A stretch of DNA of 64,000 nt, from positions 116,240-180,239 of the forward strand of contig NZ_JACDXV010000006.1 in assembly GCF_015158295.1 (NCBI RefSeq). Reading direction: 5' to 3'. This DNA is from Devosia faecipullorum. Its GTDB lineage: Bacteria > Pseudomonadota > Alphaproteobacteria > Rhizobiales > Devosiaceae. Position numbers and translations under genes: made by a program. Below, piece by piece: positions 53,291 through 62,534 of the stretch. The notes under the pieces were generated by a model. The model had not been told where the DNA came from, did no database searches, and saw only the letters and a program-made list of their open reading frames with translations. The number at the start of each line of letters is the position of its first letter. Position 1 is the first letter of the stretch.

Positions 53291-54217
53291 TCAGATATCT
53301 GCCAGGTCGACGCCGAGTTCGGCGGCCAAAGCCAGTTTCATGTCTTCGCGTTCTTCCCTGGTCTTGAACCGTACGTAGTGCAGGCGCGGGAAGCGCTTCT
53401 GGAGATAGTTCATGCCCTGGAAGGGCGAAGTATTGGCCAGGATCACCAGCGGCTTGCCCGGTTCGGCGCTGTCGGCGGCGGCGCGCAGCGCATCGAGGTC
53501 GTGACCATCGACTGACCGGCAGGTCACGCCGAAAGCGGCGACCCGACCAGGCAGGTCGCCAAGATCGAGCACCGAGGACATGGCGCCGTCGCATTGCTGG
53601 CGGTTCACGTCGACGATGGCACGGATATTGTCGATGCCGTGATAGGATAGCGCCGCCAGCGCCTCCCAGGTCTGGCCTTCCTGGAATTCACCATCGGACA
53701 TATAGACCCACACTTTGCCCTTTTCGCCCTTGCGCTTGCGTGCCCAGGCCAGGCCGGAGGCCATGGACAGGCCCTGCGCCAGCGAGCCGGTGGTCACCTC
53801 CATGCCAGGGCTGTGCTCGGCGCCGATCATTTCCACCGATCCGCCATCGCGGTTGAAATGGTCCAGCGCGTTCTCGTCCATGCGGCCCATCTGGATCAGG
53901 GCCGAGTAGATGACGAGGGCATAATGGGCCGGCGAAATGATGAAACGGTCATAATCGGGGGCGAACGGTCCATGATAGCCGGCGCCGGTAAAGGCATCGG
54001 GATTATTGGCCGAGGGCACGCCGGCAAAGGGTGGCGGCAGTTTCGGCAGCGTCGGTTCGCCCAGCTTGAGCACTTCATTATACAGTAGGGCCAGACTTTC
54101 GGCCGCTGAACAGGCCTGGCTCAGATAGCCGCCATTATTGCGCATCGTGTGCAGGAAGACCCGCCTGCGAATGCCGGCCGCGACATCTTCAGTCGATTGG
54201 CGATTGGGGATGGACAT
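53291..54217 (-). CDS. Transketolase N-terminal subunit (TPP-binding)
   Basis: A 308-residue protein with the TPP diphosphate domain of transketolase. GGYLSQACSAAESLALLYNEVL opens the fold, ISPAHYALVIYSAL and EHSPGMEVTTGSLAQGLSMASGLA carry cofactor-site His and Gly residues, and the Mg/TPP motif runs from SDGEFQEGQTWEAL to VDVNRQQCDG (SDGE in place of the usual GDGE). It begins 3 bp after mtnA and is coupled to the C-terminal subunit. Together they would transfer or release a C2 unit from a ketose phosphate. Confidence 0.9.
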   Translation of the reverse strand: MSIPNRQSTEDVAAGIRRRVFLHTMRNNGGYLSQACSAAESLALLYNEVLKLGEPTLPKLPPPFAGVPSANNPDAFTGAGYHGPFAPDYDRFIISPAHYALVIYSALIQMGRMDENALDHFNRDGGSVEMIGAEHSPGMEVTTGSLAQGLSMASGLAWARKRKGEKGKVWVYMSDGEFQEGQTWEALAALSYHGIDNIRAIVDVNRQQCDGAMSSVLDLGDLPGRVAAFGVTCRSVDGHDLDALRAAADSAEPGKPLVILANTSPFQGMNYLQKRFPRLHYVRFKTREEREDMKLALAAELGVDLADI

Positions 54218-54220
54218 GGC

Positions 54221-55315
54221 TCAGTTCCGTTCGGGGAAAAGATCTTTTAGCCCCTCAGGCGAGGCTTTCGCGACACCGCGCTCGGTGATCAGGCCGGTGA
54301 TGAGGCGCGCGGGGGTCACATCGAAGGCCGGATTGGCCGCAGGGCTTCCCTCGGGCGAGATGCGCACCGAGACGGTCTTGCCGTCCGGGCCGCGGCCCTG
54401 CACGAAGGAGACCTCGTCGCCGGTGCGCTCCTCGATGGGAATTTCCTTCACGCCATCCTTTACCGTCCAGTCAATGGTCGGCGAAGGCAGGGCGACGTAA
54501 AACGGCACGTTATTGTCCTTGGCGGCGAGGGCCTTGAGATAGGTGCCGATCTTGTTGCACACATCGCCATTGGCGGTGGTGCGGTCGGTGCCGACGATGA
54601 CCATGTCCACCTGGCCATGCTGCATCAGATGGCCGCCGGCATTGTCGACGATCAGCGTATGGGGCACACCATGGCCATTCAGCTCCCAGGCGGTCAATTG
54701 CGCGCCCTGGTTGCGCGGGCGGGTCTCATCGACATAGACGTGGACCGGAATGCCTGCTTCGACGGCGAGATAAATCGGGGCAGTGGCGGTGCCGTAATCG
54801 ACGGTGGCCAACCAGCCGGCATTGCAATGGGTCAGGATATTGACGACTTCACCGGGCTGCTTCCTCGCGGCGATCTCACGGATGATCTTGAGGCCGTTGA
54901 GCCCGATATTGCGGTTGAGCTCGACATCTTCCTCGGCGATTTCACCGGCCCGGCGATAGGCGGCGGCGGCGCGCTCCCCGAGCGGCAGCGGGCGCAGCAA
55001 GGTGCGCATCTCATCCAGCGCCCATTTGAGGTTGATGGCGGTGGGCCTTGTCTCGTGCAGCTTGTCCCAGACGGCATCGAGAGCTTGGTCCGAAGCATCC
55101 TCATGCATGGCGATCGCCACGCCATAGGCGGCGGTGACGCCGATCAGCGGCGCGCCCCGCACCCACATGTCCCGGATGGCAACGGCAACGTCATCGACAC
55201 TTTTGAGCGTCACGATCTTGAACTCGTGGGGAAGCCAGCGCTGGTCGATGATATCGACCGAAAGCCCGTCCGTGTTGAGCCAGATAGTGTGATAGTGGCG
55301 ATCTCCGACTTTCAA
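54221..55315 (-). CDS. mtnA: S-methyl-5-thioribose-1-phosphate isomerase MtnA
   Basis: A 364-residue isomerase that turns 5-methylthioribose-1-P into 5-methylthioribulose-1-P; 5-deoxyribose-1-P is also accepted by family members. The active-site Cys is in [13 protein letters not shown] and the Asp in [38 protein letters not shown] is the N-terminal signature. The start is probably the TTG at 55315-55313, which overlaps the mtnK stop (TTGA) and has AAGGAG eight bases upstream; a long upstream reading frame into mtnK is not real. It lies between mtnK and the transketolase genes. Confidence 0.93.
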   Translation of the reverse strand: MKVGDRHYHTIWLNTDGLSVDIIDQRWLPHEFKIVTLKSVDDVAVAIRDMWVRGAPLIGVTAAYGVAIAMHEDASDQALDAVWDKLHETRPTAINLKWALDEMRTLLRPLPLGERAAAAYRRAGEIAEEDVELNRNIGLNGLKIIREIAARKQPGEVVNILTHCNAGWLATVDYGTATAPIYLAVEAGIPVHVYVDETRPRNQGAQLTAWELNGHGVPHTLIVDNAGGHLMQHGQVDMVIVGTDRTTANGDVCNKIGTYLKALAAKDNNVPFYVALPSPTIDWTVKDGVKEIPIEERTGDEVSFVQGRGPDGKTVSVRISPEGSPAANPAFDVTPARLITGLITERGVAKASPEGLKDLFPERN

Positions 55316-56583
55316 CGAACGAACTCCTTTTCGAGCCGGACGGCCAGCTTGTTGACCTCGGCAATGGAATGAATGGCGTGCCGATTGACTGCGATATGGC
55401 GCCCGAGCTTGAGCGCCTTGGTTTCGCAACGGGCGCGCAGATCGGGATCGGCTATGGTTTCGAAATCGGCATTATGGGCAAGGCCCAGTATGCGGCGGTG
55501 CATCTCCACCCCGGCAAAGCCGAGGGCATCAACAAAAATATCGTGCAGCACCATGTCAAGCGCCTGATCGGCGCCGAGCGCGTCACCCCGCTCTTCGAAG
55601 AGCCGCGTTTCGTAAAGAATGCCCTTACGTTCCGTGCGCCAGAGCTGGGTAAATTCGTCGGTGAAGCCGGACCAGATCTGCTCGATGACGCCGAGGAGAT
55701 AGGCGCGCATGCTATCGCGGCTGCCCCCTTGTTCATGTCCGGCCTGCGCCAGAAAATTCATCCAGAAATTGGCGAGCAACATGCCGACATCGAAGGCCAT
55801 GGGGCCATAGAATGCGAATTCGGGATCTATGACCCGGGTTTCGTCCATGGTCACCATGACCGAGCCTGTATGCAGGTCGCCATGCAGCAAGGTTTCGGCA
55901 TTGGCGGCGAAGAGATGCTTCATCTTCTGCGCCACCACCTTCATGTCGCGGTCGGCGCGCAGTTCGGCCACGATCCCGTCGAGTTGCGGGCTGGTATGGC
56001 GGTTCATCCGGGCATCGAAATAGGGATCGGAAAATACCAGATTTTCCGTGATGTCGCAGAGCTCGGCATTGTCGGCAAAAAGCGCCAGATCGGTCTTGCG
56101 CGCTTTGGTGGGCATCGAAAGATCCGAGCCGCGGAACAAGGTGCGCGCAAGGAAAAGTCCGAGATCGCGCCCGATCCTGGGCAATTGCTGGCCATTGATC
56201 AGGGCCTGTCGCAGGATGATGTGCGGGCTGAGGAATTCCATCACGATCAGCGCCTGCGCTTCATCGAAATGCAGGATTTCCGGCACCATGCCCGGATCGC
56301 GTTCGGCCTGGCGCTTGAGGGCGTGATATTCGAAGAATGAGCGCTTGAGAGGCAGCGGCCAGCTATCCCCCACCAGCCGTACATAGGGCAGAGCCTGCTT
56401 GACGATGACGGTACCTTTGCCGCCCTCGACGATGAAGACGAGGTTCAGGTTGCCGTCGCCCACTTCACGCACAAGCCAGCCGCTCGCATCGCTGCCCAGG
56501 GCGGCGCGCATGGCCGGATTGTCGCCGAGACGCACCGGCAGTGTAACGGCATCGAGTGCCTGAAAGTCCTGCGTTTCAGCCAA
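55312..56583 (-). CDS. mtnK: 5-methylthioribose kinase MtnK
   Basis: A 423-residue kinase of the aminoglycoside-phosphotransferase fold that phosphorylates 5-methylthioribose (and probably 5-deoxyribose) at C1. The catalytic loop is [13 protein letters not shown] and the metal motif is [22 protein letters not shown], with the DxE that distinguishes MtnK from DFG kinases. The N-terminal ATP site shows [13 protein letters not shown] and [10 protein letters not shown]. It is the first gene of the leftward operon, from the divergent promoter that carries two SorC-type dyads. The free sugar could come from the RbsABC-type importer encoded on the other side. Confidence 0.93.
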   Translation of the reverse strand: MAETQDFQALDAVTLPVRLGDNPAMRAALGSDASGWLVREVGDGNLNLVFIVEGGKGTVIVKQALPYVRLVGDSWPLPLKRSFFEYHALKRQAERDPGMVPEILHFDEAQALIVMEFLSPHIILRQALINGQQLPRIGRDLGLFLARTLFRGSDLSMPTKARKTDLALFADNAELCDITENLVFSDPYFDARMNRHTSPQLDGIVAELRADRDMKVVAQKMKHLFAANAETLLHGDLHTGSVMVTMDETRVIDPEFAFYGPMAFDVGMLLANFWMNFLAQAGHEQGGSRDSMRAYLLGVIEQIWSGFTDEFTQLWRTERKGILYETRLFEERGDALGADQALDMVLHDIFVDALGFAGVEMHRRILGLAHNADFETIADPDLRARCETKALKLGRHIAVNRHAIHSIAEVNKLAVRLEKEFVR

Positions 56584-56653
56584 TTCTTTCCTCCTGCGGC
56601 CGCCGGGCTCGTGGTTTTGCGTCGCCCGGCCCCTCTTTCGTAGGACAGGGTTC

Positions 56654-56684
56654 TGACAAATGTCAACTTGCTTGACATCTGACG
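56654..56684. promoter_or_regulatory. Divergent promoter with two SorC-type dyads, mtnK / RbsABC
   Basis: A perfect dyad, TGACAAATGTCA (56654-56665), and a weaker copy, TGACATCTGACG (56673-56684), lie 19 bp apart centre to centre. Rightward -35 TTGACA (56672-56677) and leftward -35 TTGACA (56661-56666 reversed) are embedded in them, so a bound repressor would silence both operons. Confidence 0.65.
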
Positions 56685-56720
56685 AAGCGGCGGGATAGCG
56701 TCGGCATAAGGGAGGAGCGC

Positions 56721-58232
56721 ATGGACGAAGAAGCCGTGTTCCGCATTGCCGGGTTGCAGAAGGCCTTCGGACCGATTCCCGTGCTCCGCGGGGTCGATCT
56801 GACGCTCAAATCCGGCGCCGTTACCGTATTGATGGGCGCGAACGGGGCCGGCAAATCCACGCTGGTCAAGATCGTTTCCGGCGTCTATGCCCGCGATGGC
56901 GGCACCATGACCCTGGCCGGCGCAGCCTTCGAGCCGACGACGCCCGCCGAGGCCATGCGCGCCGGCGTCGTCACCGTGCACCAGAATATCAATGACGGGG
57001 TGGTGGCCGATCTGGACGTCGCCACCAATCTCACCCTCGACCGGCTGAGCGGAAAGGGCGCGCACCTCCTGTTCAATCCGCGCGCCGTGCGCCGCCAGGC
57101 GAGGCAAGTTGCCGAGCGCATGGATCTGACGCTCGATCTGTCCGCCATGGTCGGCGACCTGCCACTGGCGGATCGGCAGATGGTTTCGATCGCCCGTGCC
57201 ATGGCGCATGAGCCAAAGGTGCTGATCCTGGACGAGCCGACCTCTTCGCTCTCCAGTGCCGAGGCCAATCGCCTGTTCGACCTCATCGACCGGCTGCGGG
57301 CGCGCGGCGTCGCCATCCTTTATATCTCGCATCGTATGTCCGACATCCGCCGTCTGGCCGACCGCATCGTGTCGCTGCGGGACGGGCGCATCACCGGCGT
57401 TTTCGAGGGCGAGAAGCTCGATTACGAGGGCGCAGTCAACGCCATGCTCGGGCAGAAGATCAACCTCAATGCAGTGGCGGTGCGCGAGGGCGGCCAAGCC
57501 ATCCTCGAGGTCAAGGCGCTGCGCATCGCCCCGACGGCGAAACCGCTCTCCTTCACCCTGGGCGATGGCGAAATCGTCGCGGTCACCGGGCTCGTTGGCG
57601 TGGGCAAGACAGCCCTGGCCGAGAGCGTGTTCGGCGCGCGTCGCCCGCTTGGCGGACAGATGACGCTGGACGGGCGCGCCTATTCTCCACGCGACACCGG
57701 GCACGCGATAGCCTCGGGCGTCTTCCTCGTCGCCAAGGACCGTTCGGATAACGGCATCGTGCCCGATTTCAATATCTACGAGAATATGAGCCTGCCATTT
57801 CTCCGGCGCCTGTCGAGCTTTTCGGTGTCGCGGCGCGATCGGGAGCGTGCGGAGGCGCAGCGCCAGATCGAAAACCTGGCCATTGTCTGCCGCAGCGAGC
57901 GCGACGAGATGGACATGCTGTCCGGGGGCAATCAGCAAAAGGTGATGGTGGCCCGCTGGCTGACCCAGTCGAGCCGCGTGCTGATCCTCGACGAACCCTT
58001 CCAGGGCGTCGACATCGCCGCACGCCGGGATATCGCCAAGAAACTCCGGGCTTCGGCGGCGGGGCGGGCGACGCTGGTTTTCCTCACCGAGCTGGATGAG
58101 GCTTTCGAATGCGCCGATCGTATTCTCGTCATGAGCGAGCACAGTATCGTCGGCGAACACCGCAATTCAGAGATCGATATGGACCGGCTGCTGGCGGAAA
58201 TCGCCGGTCAGCATGAGGCGGCAGAGCAATGA
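56721..58232 (+). CDS. Sugar ABC transporter ATP-binding protein (RbsA/MglA-like)
   Basis: A 503-residue tandem ATPase for a CUT2 monosaccharide importer. First cassette: LMGANGAGKSTLVKIVSGVY, a degenerate signature LPLADRQMVSIARAM and VLILDEPTSSLSSAEA. Second: TGLVGVGKTALAESVFG and MLSGGNQQKVMVARWL with VLILDEPFQGVDIAAR. It begins the rightward operon from the promoter shared with mtnK, so a 5-modified pentose such as methylthioribose or deoxyribose is a reasonable cargo. The stop overlaps the permease start (ATGA). Confidence 0.92.
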   Translation: MDEEAVFRIAGLQKAFGPIPVLRGVDLTLKSGAVTVLMGANGAGKSTLVKIVSGVYARDGGTMTLAGAAFEPTTPAEAMRAGVVTVHQNINDGVVADLDVATNLTLDRLSGKGAHLLFNPRAVRRQARQVAERMDLTLDLSAMVGDLPLADRQMVSIARAMAHEPKVLILDEPTSSLSSAEANRLFDLIDRLRARGVAILYISHRMSDIRRLADRIVSLRDGRITGVFEGEKLDYEGAVNAMLGQKINLNAVAVREGGQAILEVKALRIAPTAKPLSFTLGDGEIVAVTGLVGVGKTALAESVFGARRPLGGQMTLDGRAYSPRDTGHAIASGVFLVAKDRSDNGIVPDFNIYENMSLPFLRRLSSFSVSRRDRERAEAQRQIENLAIVCRSERDEMDMLSGGNQQKVMVARWLTQSSRVLILDEPFQGVDIAARRDIAKKLRASAAGRATLVFLTELDEAFECADRILVMSEHSIVGEHRNSEIDMDRLLAEIAGQHEAAEQ

Positions 58233-59284
58233 CAGAGACACAAATGCCCCAGGCAAACGCCGCACCCCGCCCCGCATTGCCGGCACGCACGAGCCTGCGC
58301 GATCATGCCATCCGCTATGGCTTCATCGTGCTTTTGGTCGGCATGGTGCTGTTTTTCTCCCTTTCCACCACCGGCTTCACCAGCCCGCAAAGCGCCGTCT
58401 TCATCCTGCAATCGGTTTCCATCACCGGTATTCTGGCGCTGGGCGTCACCGCTACCCTGGTAGTGGGCGGGTTCGATCTGTCCATTGGCTCTGTCGCCAC
58501 CACGGCGATGATGGCGTCGTCCTATGCCATGGTGGTGATGGGGCTCGATGGCTGGACGGCGGTCGCGCTATGCCTGGCCATTGGCGCCATTGTCGGCGTG
58601 ATCAATGGCGTGCTGATCGTCTATATGCGTGTGCCCGATCTGCTGGCGACGCTGGGCATGATGTTCCTGCTGGTCGGGCTGCAACGCATCCCCACCGAAG
58701 GACGCTCCATCGCCACCGGCATGACCATGCCGGACGGCACCACTGCCAATGGTACCTTCAGCCCGGAATTCCTGGCCCTGGGGCGGCATCGGTTCGATTT
58801 CTTTCAACCCAATCTGCTGCCGGTTTCGGTGGTTATGCTGATCGCTTTGGCGATCCTGATCTGGTTTTTCCTCGAATATACCCGCTTCGGGCGCATGATG
58901 TATGCCGTGGGCTCGAACGAGCGCGCCGCCCAATTGGCCGGCGCGCCGGTAAAGGCCTACAAGATCTGGGCCTATGTTATTTCGGGTGTGTTCGCCTCTA
59001 TCGGCGGCATCCTGCTCGCGGCGCGCCTCGGGCGCGGAGACATCGCCTCGGGCAATAATCTCCTGCTCGATTCGGTCGCCGCCGCCTTGATCGGCTTCGC
59101 GGTGTTGGGTGCGGCCAAGCCCAATGCTTTCGGCACAGCGATCGGGGCGCTGTTTGTCGGCATCCTCTTGCAGGGCCTCACGATGATGAACGCGCCTTAT
59201 TACACGCAGGATTTCGTCAAGGGCGCCGTTCTGGTCGTCGCCCTGGTTTTCACTTTCGCCCTCTCCAAGCGGGGCAGACGCTAA
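58229..59284 (+). CDS. Sugar ABC transporter permease (RbsC-like)
   Basis: A 351-residue permease of the BPD_transp_2 family with eight to ten helices. The family block LGVTATLVVGGFDLSIGSVATTAMMASSYA (about residues 75-105) and the cytoplasmic loop YAVGSNERAAQLAGAPVKAYKIWAYVISGVFASIGGILLAARLG match RbsC. It is the only permease of this importer, as expected for homodimeric RbsC, and translation is coupled to the ATPase. Confidence 0.92.
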   Translation: MTETQMPQANAAPRPALPARTSLRDHAIRYGFIVLLVGMVLFFSLSTTGFTSPQSAVFILQSVSITGILALGVTATLVVGGFDLSIGSVATTAMMASSYAMVVMGLDGWTAVALCLAIGAIVGVINGVLIVYMRVPDLLATLGMMFLLVGLQRIPTEGRSIATGMTMPDGTTANGTFSPEFLALGRHRFDFFQPNLLPVSVVMLIALAILIWFFLEYTRFGRMMYAVGSNERAAQLAGAPVKAYKIWAYVISGVFASIGGILLAARLGRGDIASGNNLLLDSVAAALIGFAVLGAAKPNAFGTAIGALFVGILLQGLTMMNAPYYTQDFVKGAVLVVALVFTFALSKRGRR

Positions 59285-59320
59285 GGACAGCTCCCGCTTT
59301 TCATGCAAACGGAGGAAAGC

Positions 59321-60367
59321 ATGATCTCTCGTAGACTTCTCGGCAAACTCGCCCTTGGCCTTTTCGGCGCAAGCCTGCTCGGGGGCACTGCCCTGGCGCA
59401 GTCCATGCCGGCGCCCTTCGACAATCCGGGCGCCGTCAAGATCGCCCTGGTGCGCTATCTCTCCACCGGCGACTTCTTCCAGGCCTATCTCTCGGGCGTC
59501 GAGGCCCAGGCCAAGGCACTCGGCGTCGAACTGCGCGTGCTCGACAGCCGCCAGGACGCCGCGCTCCAGGCCGACATGGTCGATCAGGCCATTGCGCTGG
59601 GCGTGGACGGCATCATCATCCAGCACGGCCTCACCGAATCGATGAAGGAAGCCGCGCAGCGCGCTGTGGATGCCGGCATCAAGGTCGTGGCCTTCGACGT
59701 CAATGTCGAGAACGACGCCATTCCCCAGATCGAGCAATCGGACCACGATCTGGCGCGCCTGGCGCTTGAACAGGCCATCACCGACAATGGCGAAAGCTGG
59801 ACCGCCGGCTATGTCTATGTCGCCGGCATCGCCCCGCTGGATCGGCGTGACGAGGTCTGGAAGGAATTCAAGGCCAAGTATGCCGGCATCAATGAAAAGG
59901 CCATGTTCGGTACGCTCGACAATCCGATCGCAAATTCGGTGGCCAACCAGGCCCGCTCGGTCCTGGCGGCCAATCCCGACATCACCGTGATGTTCGCGCC
60001 CTATGACGAATTCGCCAAGGGCGTGAAGATCGCCGTGGACGAAGCCGGCATGTCGAGCCAGGTCAAGATCTATTCAGCCGACATTTCCACCGCCGACATC
60101 GCGGCGATGCGCGAGCCGGGCTCGGCCTGGGTCGCGACGGCGGCCACCAATCCGGCCGTGGTGGGCGAAGTTTCGGTGCGTGCGCTCGCCATGATGCTGG
60201 CCGGCGAGGATACTGGGCATAATGTCATCATCCCGCCGACGCTGATCACCCAGGCGCAGCTCAACGACAACGACATCAAGAACATGGAAGAGCTGTCCGG
60301 CAAGCTGCCGCAATTCGCCCATGCTGAAGTCGCTATTCCTGCCTGGATGCCGCTGCCGGCCCGCTGA
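59321..60367 (+). CDS. Sugar ABC transporter substrate-binding protein (RbsB-like)
   Basis: A 348-residue receptor with signal peptide ISRRLLGKLALGLFGASLLGGTALAQ. The periplasmic-binding type I fold shows VKIALVRYLSTGDFFQAYLSGVEAQAKALGVELRVLDS and IALGVDGIIIQHGLTESMKEAAQRAVDAGIKVVAFDVNVEN. The ATG at 59321 is preferred because GGAGG precedes it. The operon has the order ATPase, permease, receptor and ends at a strong terminator. The bound sugar is unknown but is inferred to be a deoxy- or methylthio-pentose by shared regulation with mtnK. Confidence 0.9.
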   Translation: MISRRLLGKLALGLFGASLLGGTALAQSMPAPFDNPGAVKIALVRYLSTGDFFQAYLSGVEAQAKALGVELRVLDSRQDAALQADMVDQAIALGVDGIIIQHGLTESMKEAAQRAVDAGIKVVAFDVNVENDAIPQIEQSDHDLARLALEQAITDNGESWTAGYVYVAGIAPLDRRDEVWKEFKAKYAGINEKAMFGTLDNPIANSVANQARSVLAANPDITVMFAPYDEFAKGVKIAVDEAGMSSQVKIYSADISTADIAAMREPGSAWVATAATNPAVVGEVSVRALAMMLAGEDTGHNVIIPPTLITQAQLNDNDIKNMEELSGKLPQFAHAEVAIPAWMPLPAR

Positions 60368-60387
60368 TCGCGCAGGAAACAATAAGG

Positions 60388-60420
60388 AAGGGCGGCGCCT
60401 CACGGCGCCGCCCTTTTTTT
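60388..60420 (+). terminator. Rho-independent terminator
   Basis: A GC-rich stem GGGCGGCGCC (60390-60399) / GGCGCCGCCC (60404-60413) with loop TCAC is followed by seven T residues (60414-60420). Adenines at 60388-60389 extend the stem. It ends the RbsABC operon and is convergent with the aldolase/SDR gene. Confidence 0.88.
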
Positions 60421-60440
60421 GCATTTGCGCCTTCGGACGA

Positions 60441-62495
60441 CTATCGCATCGCCGCCGCGATATTGCCGCCATCCACTGTGGTGACATCGGCGGTCGTGCT
60501 TCTGGCCAGCGCCTGATGCACAAAGGCCTGCGCAACGTCCTCGGCGGTAACTTCGAGGCCGAGCAGATTGCCCGACATATAGTCCTTGACGCTCAATCCG
60601 CGCGAACTGGACCGGGCGGCAATCATCTCATCATTGAGCAATCCCGAGCGGATCCGGTCGGCATTGACGGCGTTGACGCGAATACCGTCCTTGCCATGCT
60701 CGAGCGCGTATTGGCGGGAAAGGAACAGGGTCGCCGCCTTGGGCAGGCCATAGGCGCCGAAATTGGCCCCGGGATTGACCGCCTGCTTGGAGGCGTTGAA
60801 CAACAGCACGCCGCCCGTGCCCTGCTGCTTCATGATGCGCACCGCGTTCTGGGCCACGCTTTGATGCGAGAAGAAATTCAGCTCGAAGCTCTTGCGCAGC
60901 AAGCCCTCGTCCAGCGTGGCAATTGGCCCTTCCCACGCTGCCCCGGCATTGGAGACGACGATATCGACGCCGCCAAAAGTCTTGACCGTCACATCGAAGG
61001 CGGCGCGAACCGATCCCGGATCGGTGACGTCGCAGGCGCAGCCGATCGCGCCATTGCCAATGGCCTTGGCCACGAGCCCCGCCTTGTCGCCGTCGAGATC
61101 GAGCACGACCACATGCGCGCCCTGCGCGGCGAAGGCCTTGGCAGTGGCGGCGCCTATGGCCCCTGCCCCCCCGGTGACTACGGCCACCTGCCCGGTCAGC
61201 GGCTTGGGCTTGGCGCCGGCCAGCTTGGCCTGTTCGAGCGACCAATATTCGAGATCGAAAAGATCGGGCTTGGAGACCGGCTCGAACCGCCCGATGGATT
61301 CGGCGTCGCGCGCCGCCATGATCCAGGTCTCGCCGACATCGGCGGCGATCTTGGCATCCTTGAGTGTGCGGCCATGCCCGAACATGCCCAGACCCGGCAC
61401 GAGCGTCAGGCGCGGCATGGGATCGAGCATGGTCCGCGCCACCTCGTCGCGGGCGTCGTTGACGCGGAAATATTCGGTGTAATCAGCGACAAACTTGGCC
61501 ACCCGCTCGTCGATCACGGCGCGGTAGCCATCCAATTGCCCGGCATCGGGCGCTGGCAGGACCATGGGGCCGGTCTTGATGCGGATGGACAGATCGGGGG
61601 TCGAAACGCCGCGCCGGGCCATGTCTTCGACTTCGGCGGCGTTCACGAAGGCCAGAATGTCCCGCGATGTGCGGAATTCGGACACGAAACGCTCGAACGC
61701 CCCCTCTCCTTTGGCAAAGGCGATGGCGCCGCGCAACATGGGCGCGATGTCTTCCGGAGCGGCGAGCGCGGCGGGCAGAGCAATGGCGAAAAACGGGTTC
61801 CTGCCGTTCTGCGCCACATAATCTTCGGCCACAGACACATAATGGATCATGCGGTCATAGGCCTGTTTGGCCGTGTCGCCGAAGGTGAAGATGCCGTGCT
61901 TGTCGAGGATCAGACCATCGACGCTCGGATCCTGGTCGAACACTTCGGCGGCGAGTTTGGCGAGATCGAATCCGGGCATGATATAAGGCACGAATCCCAT
62001 TTTCGGCCCAAAGATTTCGCGGCTCATCCGCTCGCTCTCGGCCTGATCGGCAATGGCGAGAATGGCGGTGGAATGGGTGTGATCGACGAATTTGTGCGGA
62101 ATGAAAGCGTGCAGCAGCGCCTCGACCGAGGGATTGGGGGCCGCAGGGTCGATGAGATTGGCGCGCTGCAAGGCCACCATGTCTTCATCGGTAAGCTTGT
62201 CCAGCTTGCGGGCTTTCAAAAGCGGGGCGAGCTTGACGGCAGGCAGGCCAGCAGGCTCGATAATGCCCATATCCCAGCCGGAGCCCTTGACGCACAGCAC
62301 GTCCCAGCTATCCCCGACCAGATCGGACATCTTGGTCTTGACCGATGTATTGCCACCGCCATGCAATACTAGGCGCGGTTCGCCGCCCAGGAGGCGAGTC
62401 GTATACGTCCGCAAAGCCAGATCGCGGTTTACGCCCTTGGCGGCATAAGATGCGACCATCGCCTCGGCTTCGGCGTCGTTCCAGAGATTGAGCAT
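60441..62495 (-). CDS. Bifunctional class II aldolase / short-chain dehydrogenase (RhaD-type fusion)
   Basis: A 684-residue fusion. Residues 1-400 carry a class II aldolase/adducin domain: RLVLHGGGNTSVKT, HAFIPHKFVDHTHSTAIL (zinc His pair) and LILDKHGIFTFGDTAKQAYDRMI. Residues 430-684 are an SDR with VTGGAGAIGAATAKAFA, SNAGA, YGLPKAA and VDGGNIAA. Relatives cleave rhamnulose-1-P to DHAP and lactaldehyde and then handle the aldehyde. MtnA produces a very similar 5-substituted ribulose-1-P, so DHAP plus acetaldehyde or methylthioacetaldehyde is a plausible reaction here. It follows the SorC gene by 39 bp. No rhamnose isomerase or kinase is present. Confidence 0.9.
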   Translation of the reverse strand: MLNLWNDAEAEAMVASYAAKGVNRDLALRTYTTRLLGGEPRLVLHGGGNTSVKTKMSDLVGDSWDVLCVKGSGWDMGIIEPAGLPAVKLAPLLKARKLDKLTDEDMVALQRANLIDPAAPNPSVEALLHAFIPHKFVDHTHSTAILAIADQAESERMSREIFGPKMGFVPYIMPGFDLAKLAAEVFDQDPSVDGLILDKHGIFTFGDTAKQAYDRMIHYVSVAEDYVAQNGRNPFFAIALPAALAAPEDIAPMLRGAIAFAKGEGAFERFVSEFRTSRDILAFVNAAEVEDMARRGVSTPDLSIRIKTGPMVLPAPDAGQLDGYRAVIDERVAKFVADYTEYFRVNDARDEVARTMLDPMPRLTLVPGLGMFGHGRTLKDAKIAADVGETWIMAARDAESIGRFEPVSKPDLFDLEYWSLEQAKLAGAKPKPLTGQVAVVTGGAGAIGAATAKAFAAQGAHVVVLDLDGDKAGLVAKAIGNGAIGCACDVTDPGSVRAAFDVTVKTFGGVDIVVSNAGAAWEGPIATLDEGLLRKSFELNFFSHQSVAQNAVRIMKQQGTGGVLLFNASKQAVNPGANFGAYGLPKAATLFLSRQYALEHGKDGIRVNAVNADRIRSGLLNDEMIAARSSSRGLSVKDYMSGNLLGLEVTAEDVAQAFVHQALARSTTADVTTVDGGNIAAAMR

Positions 62496-62534
62496 GGGCT
62501 ATCCTCGGTCATTCGGAAATTTGCGAATGGGGCA

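Noticed and set aside
52276..54217. 1-deoxy-xylulose-5-phosphate synthase (DXS)
   Set aside because: DXS is a single chain of about 620-640 residues; the two halves here are in transketolase form and on separate genes. Substrate likeness to DXS remains only a hypothesis.
56584..56720. A SAM or SAH riboswitch in front of mtnK or the importer operon
   Set aside because: The region is short and explained by promoter elements and dyads; I could not find a conserved aptamer-like set of stems.
56445..58160. A 571-codon leftward open frame across the RbsA-like gene
   Set aside because: Shadow of the tandem ATPase on the other strand; it also crosses the mtnK promoter.
60321..62372. A 683-codon rightward open frame across the aldolase/SDR gene
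   Set aside because: Antisense shadow; no domain recognisable, and it would run through the terminator at 60388-60420.
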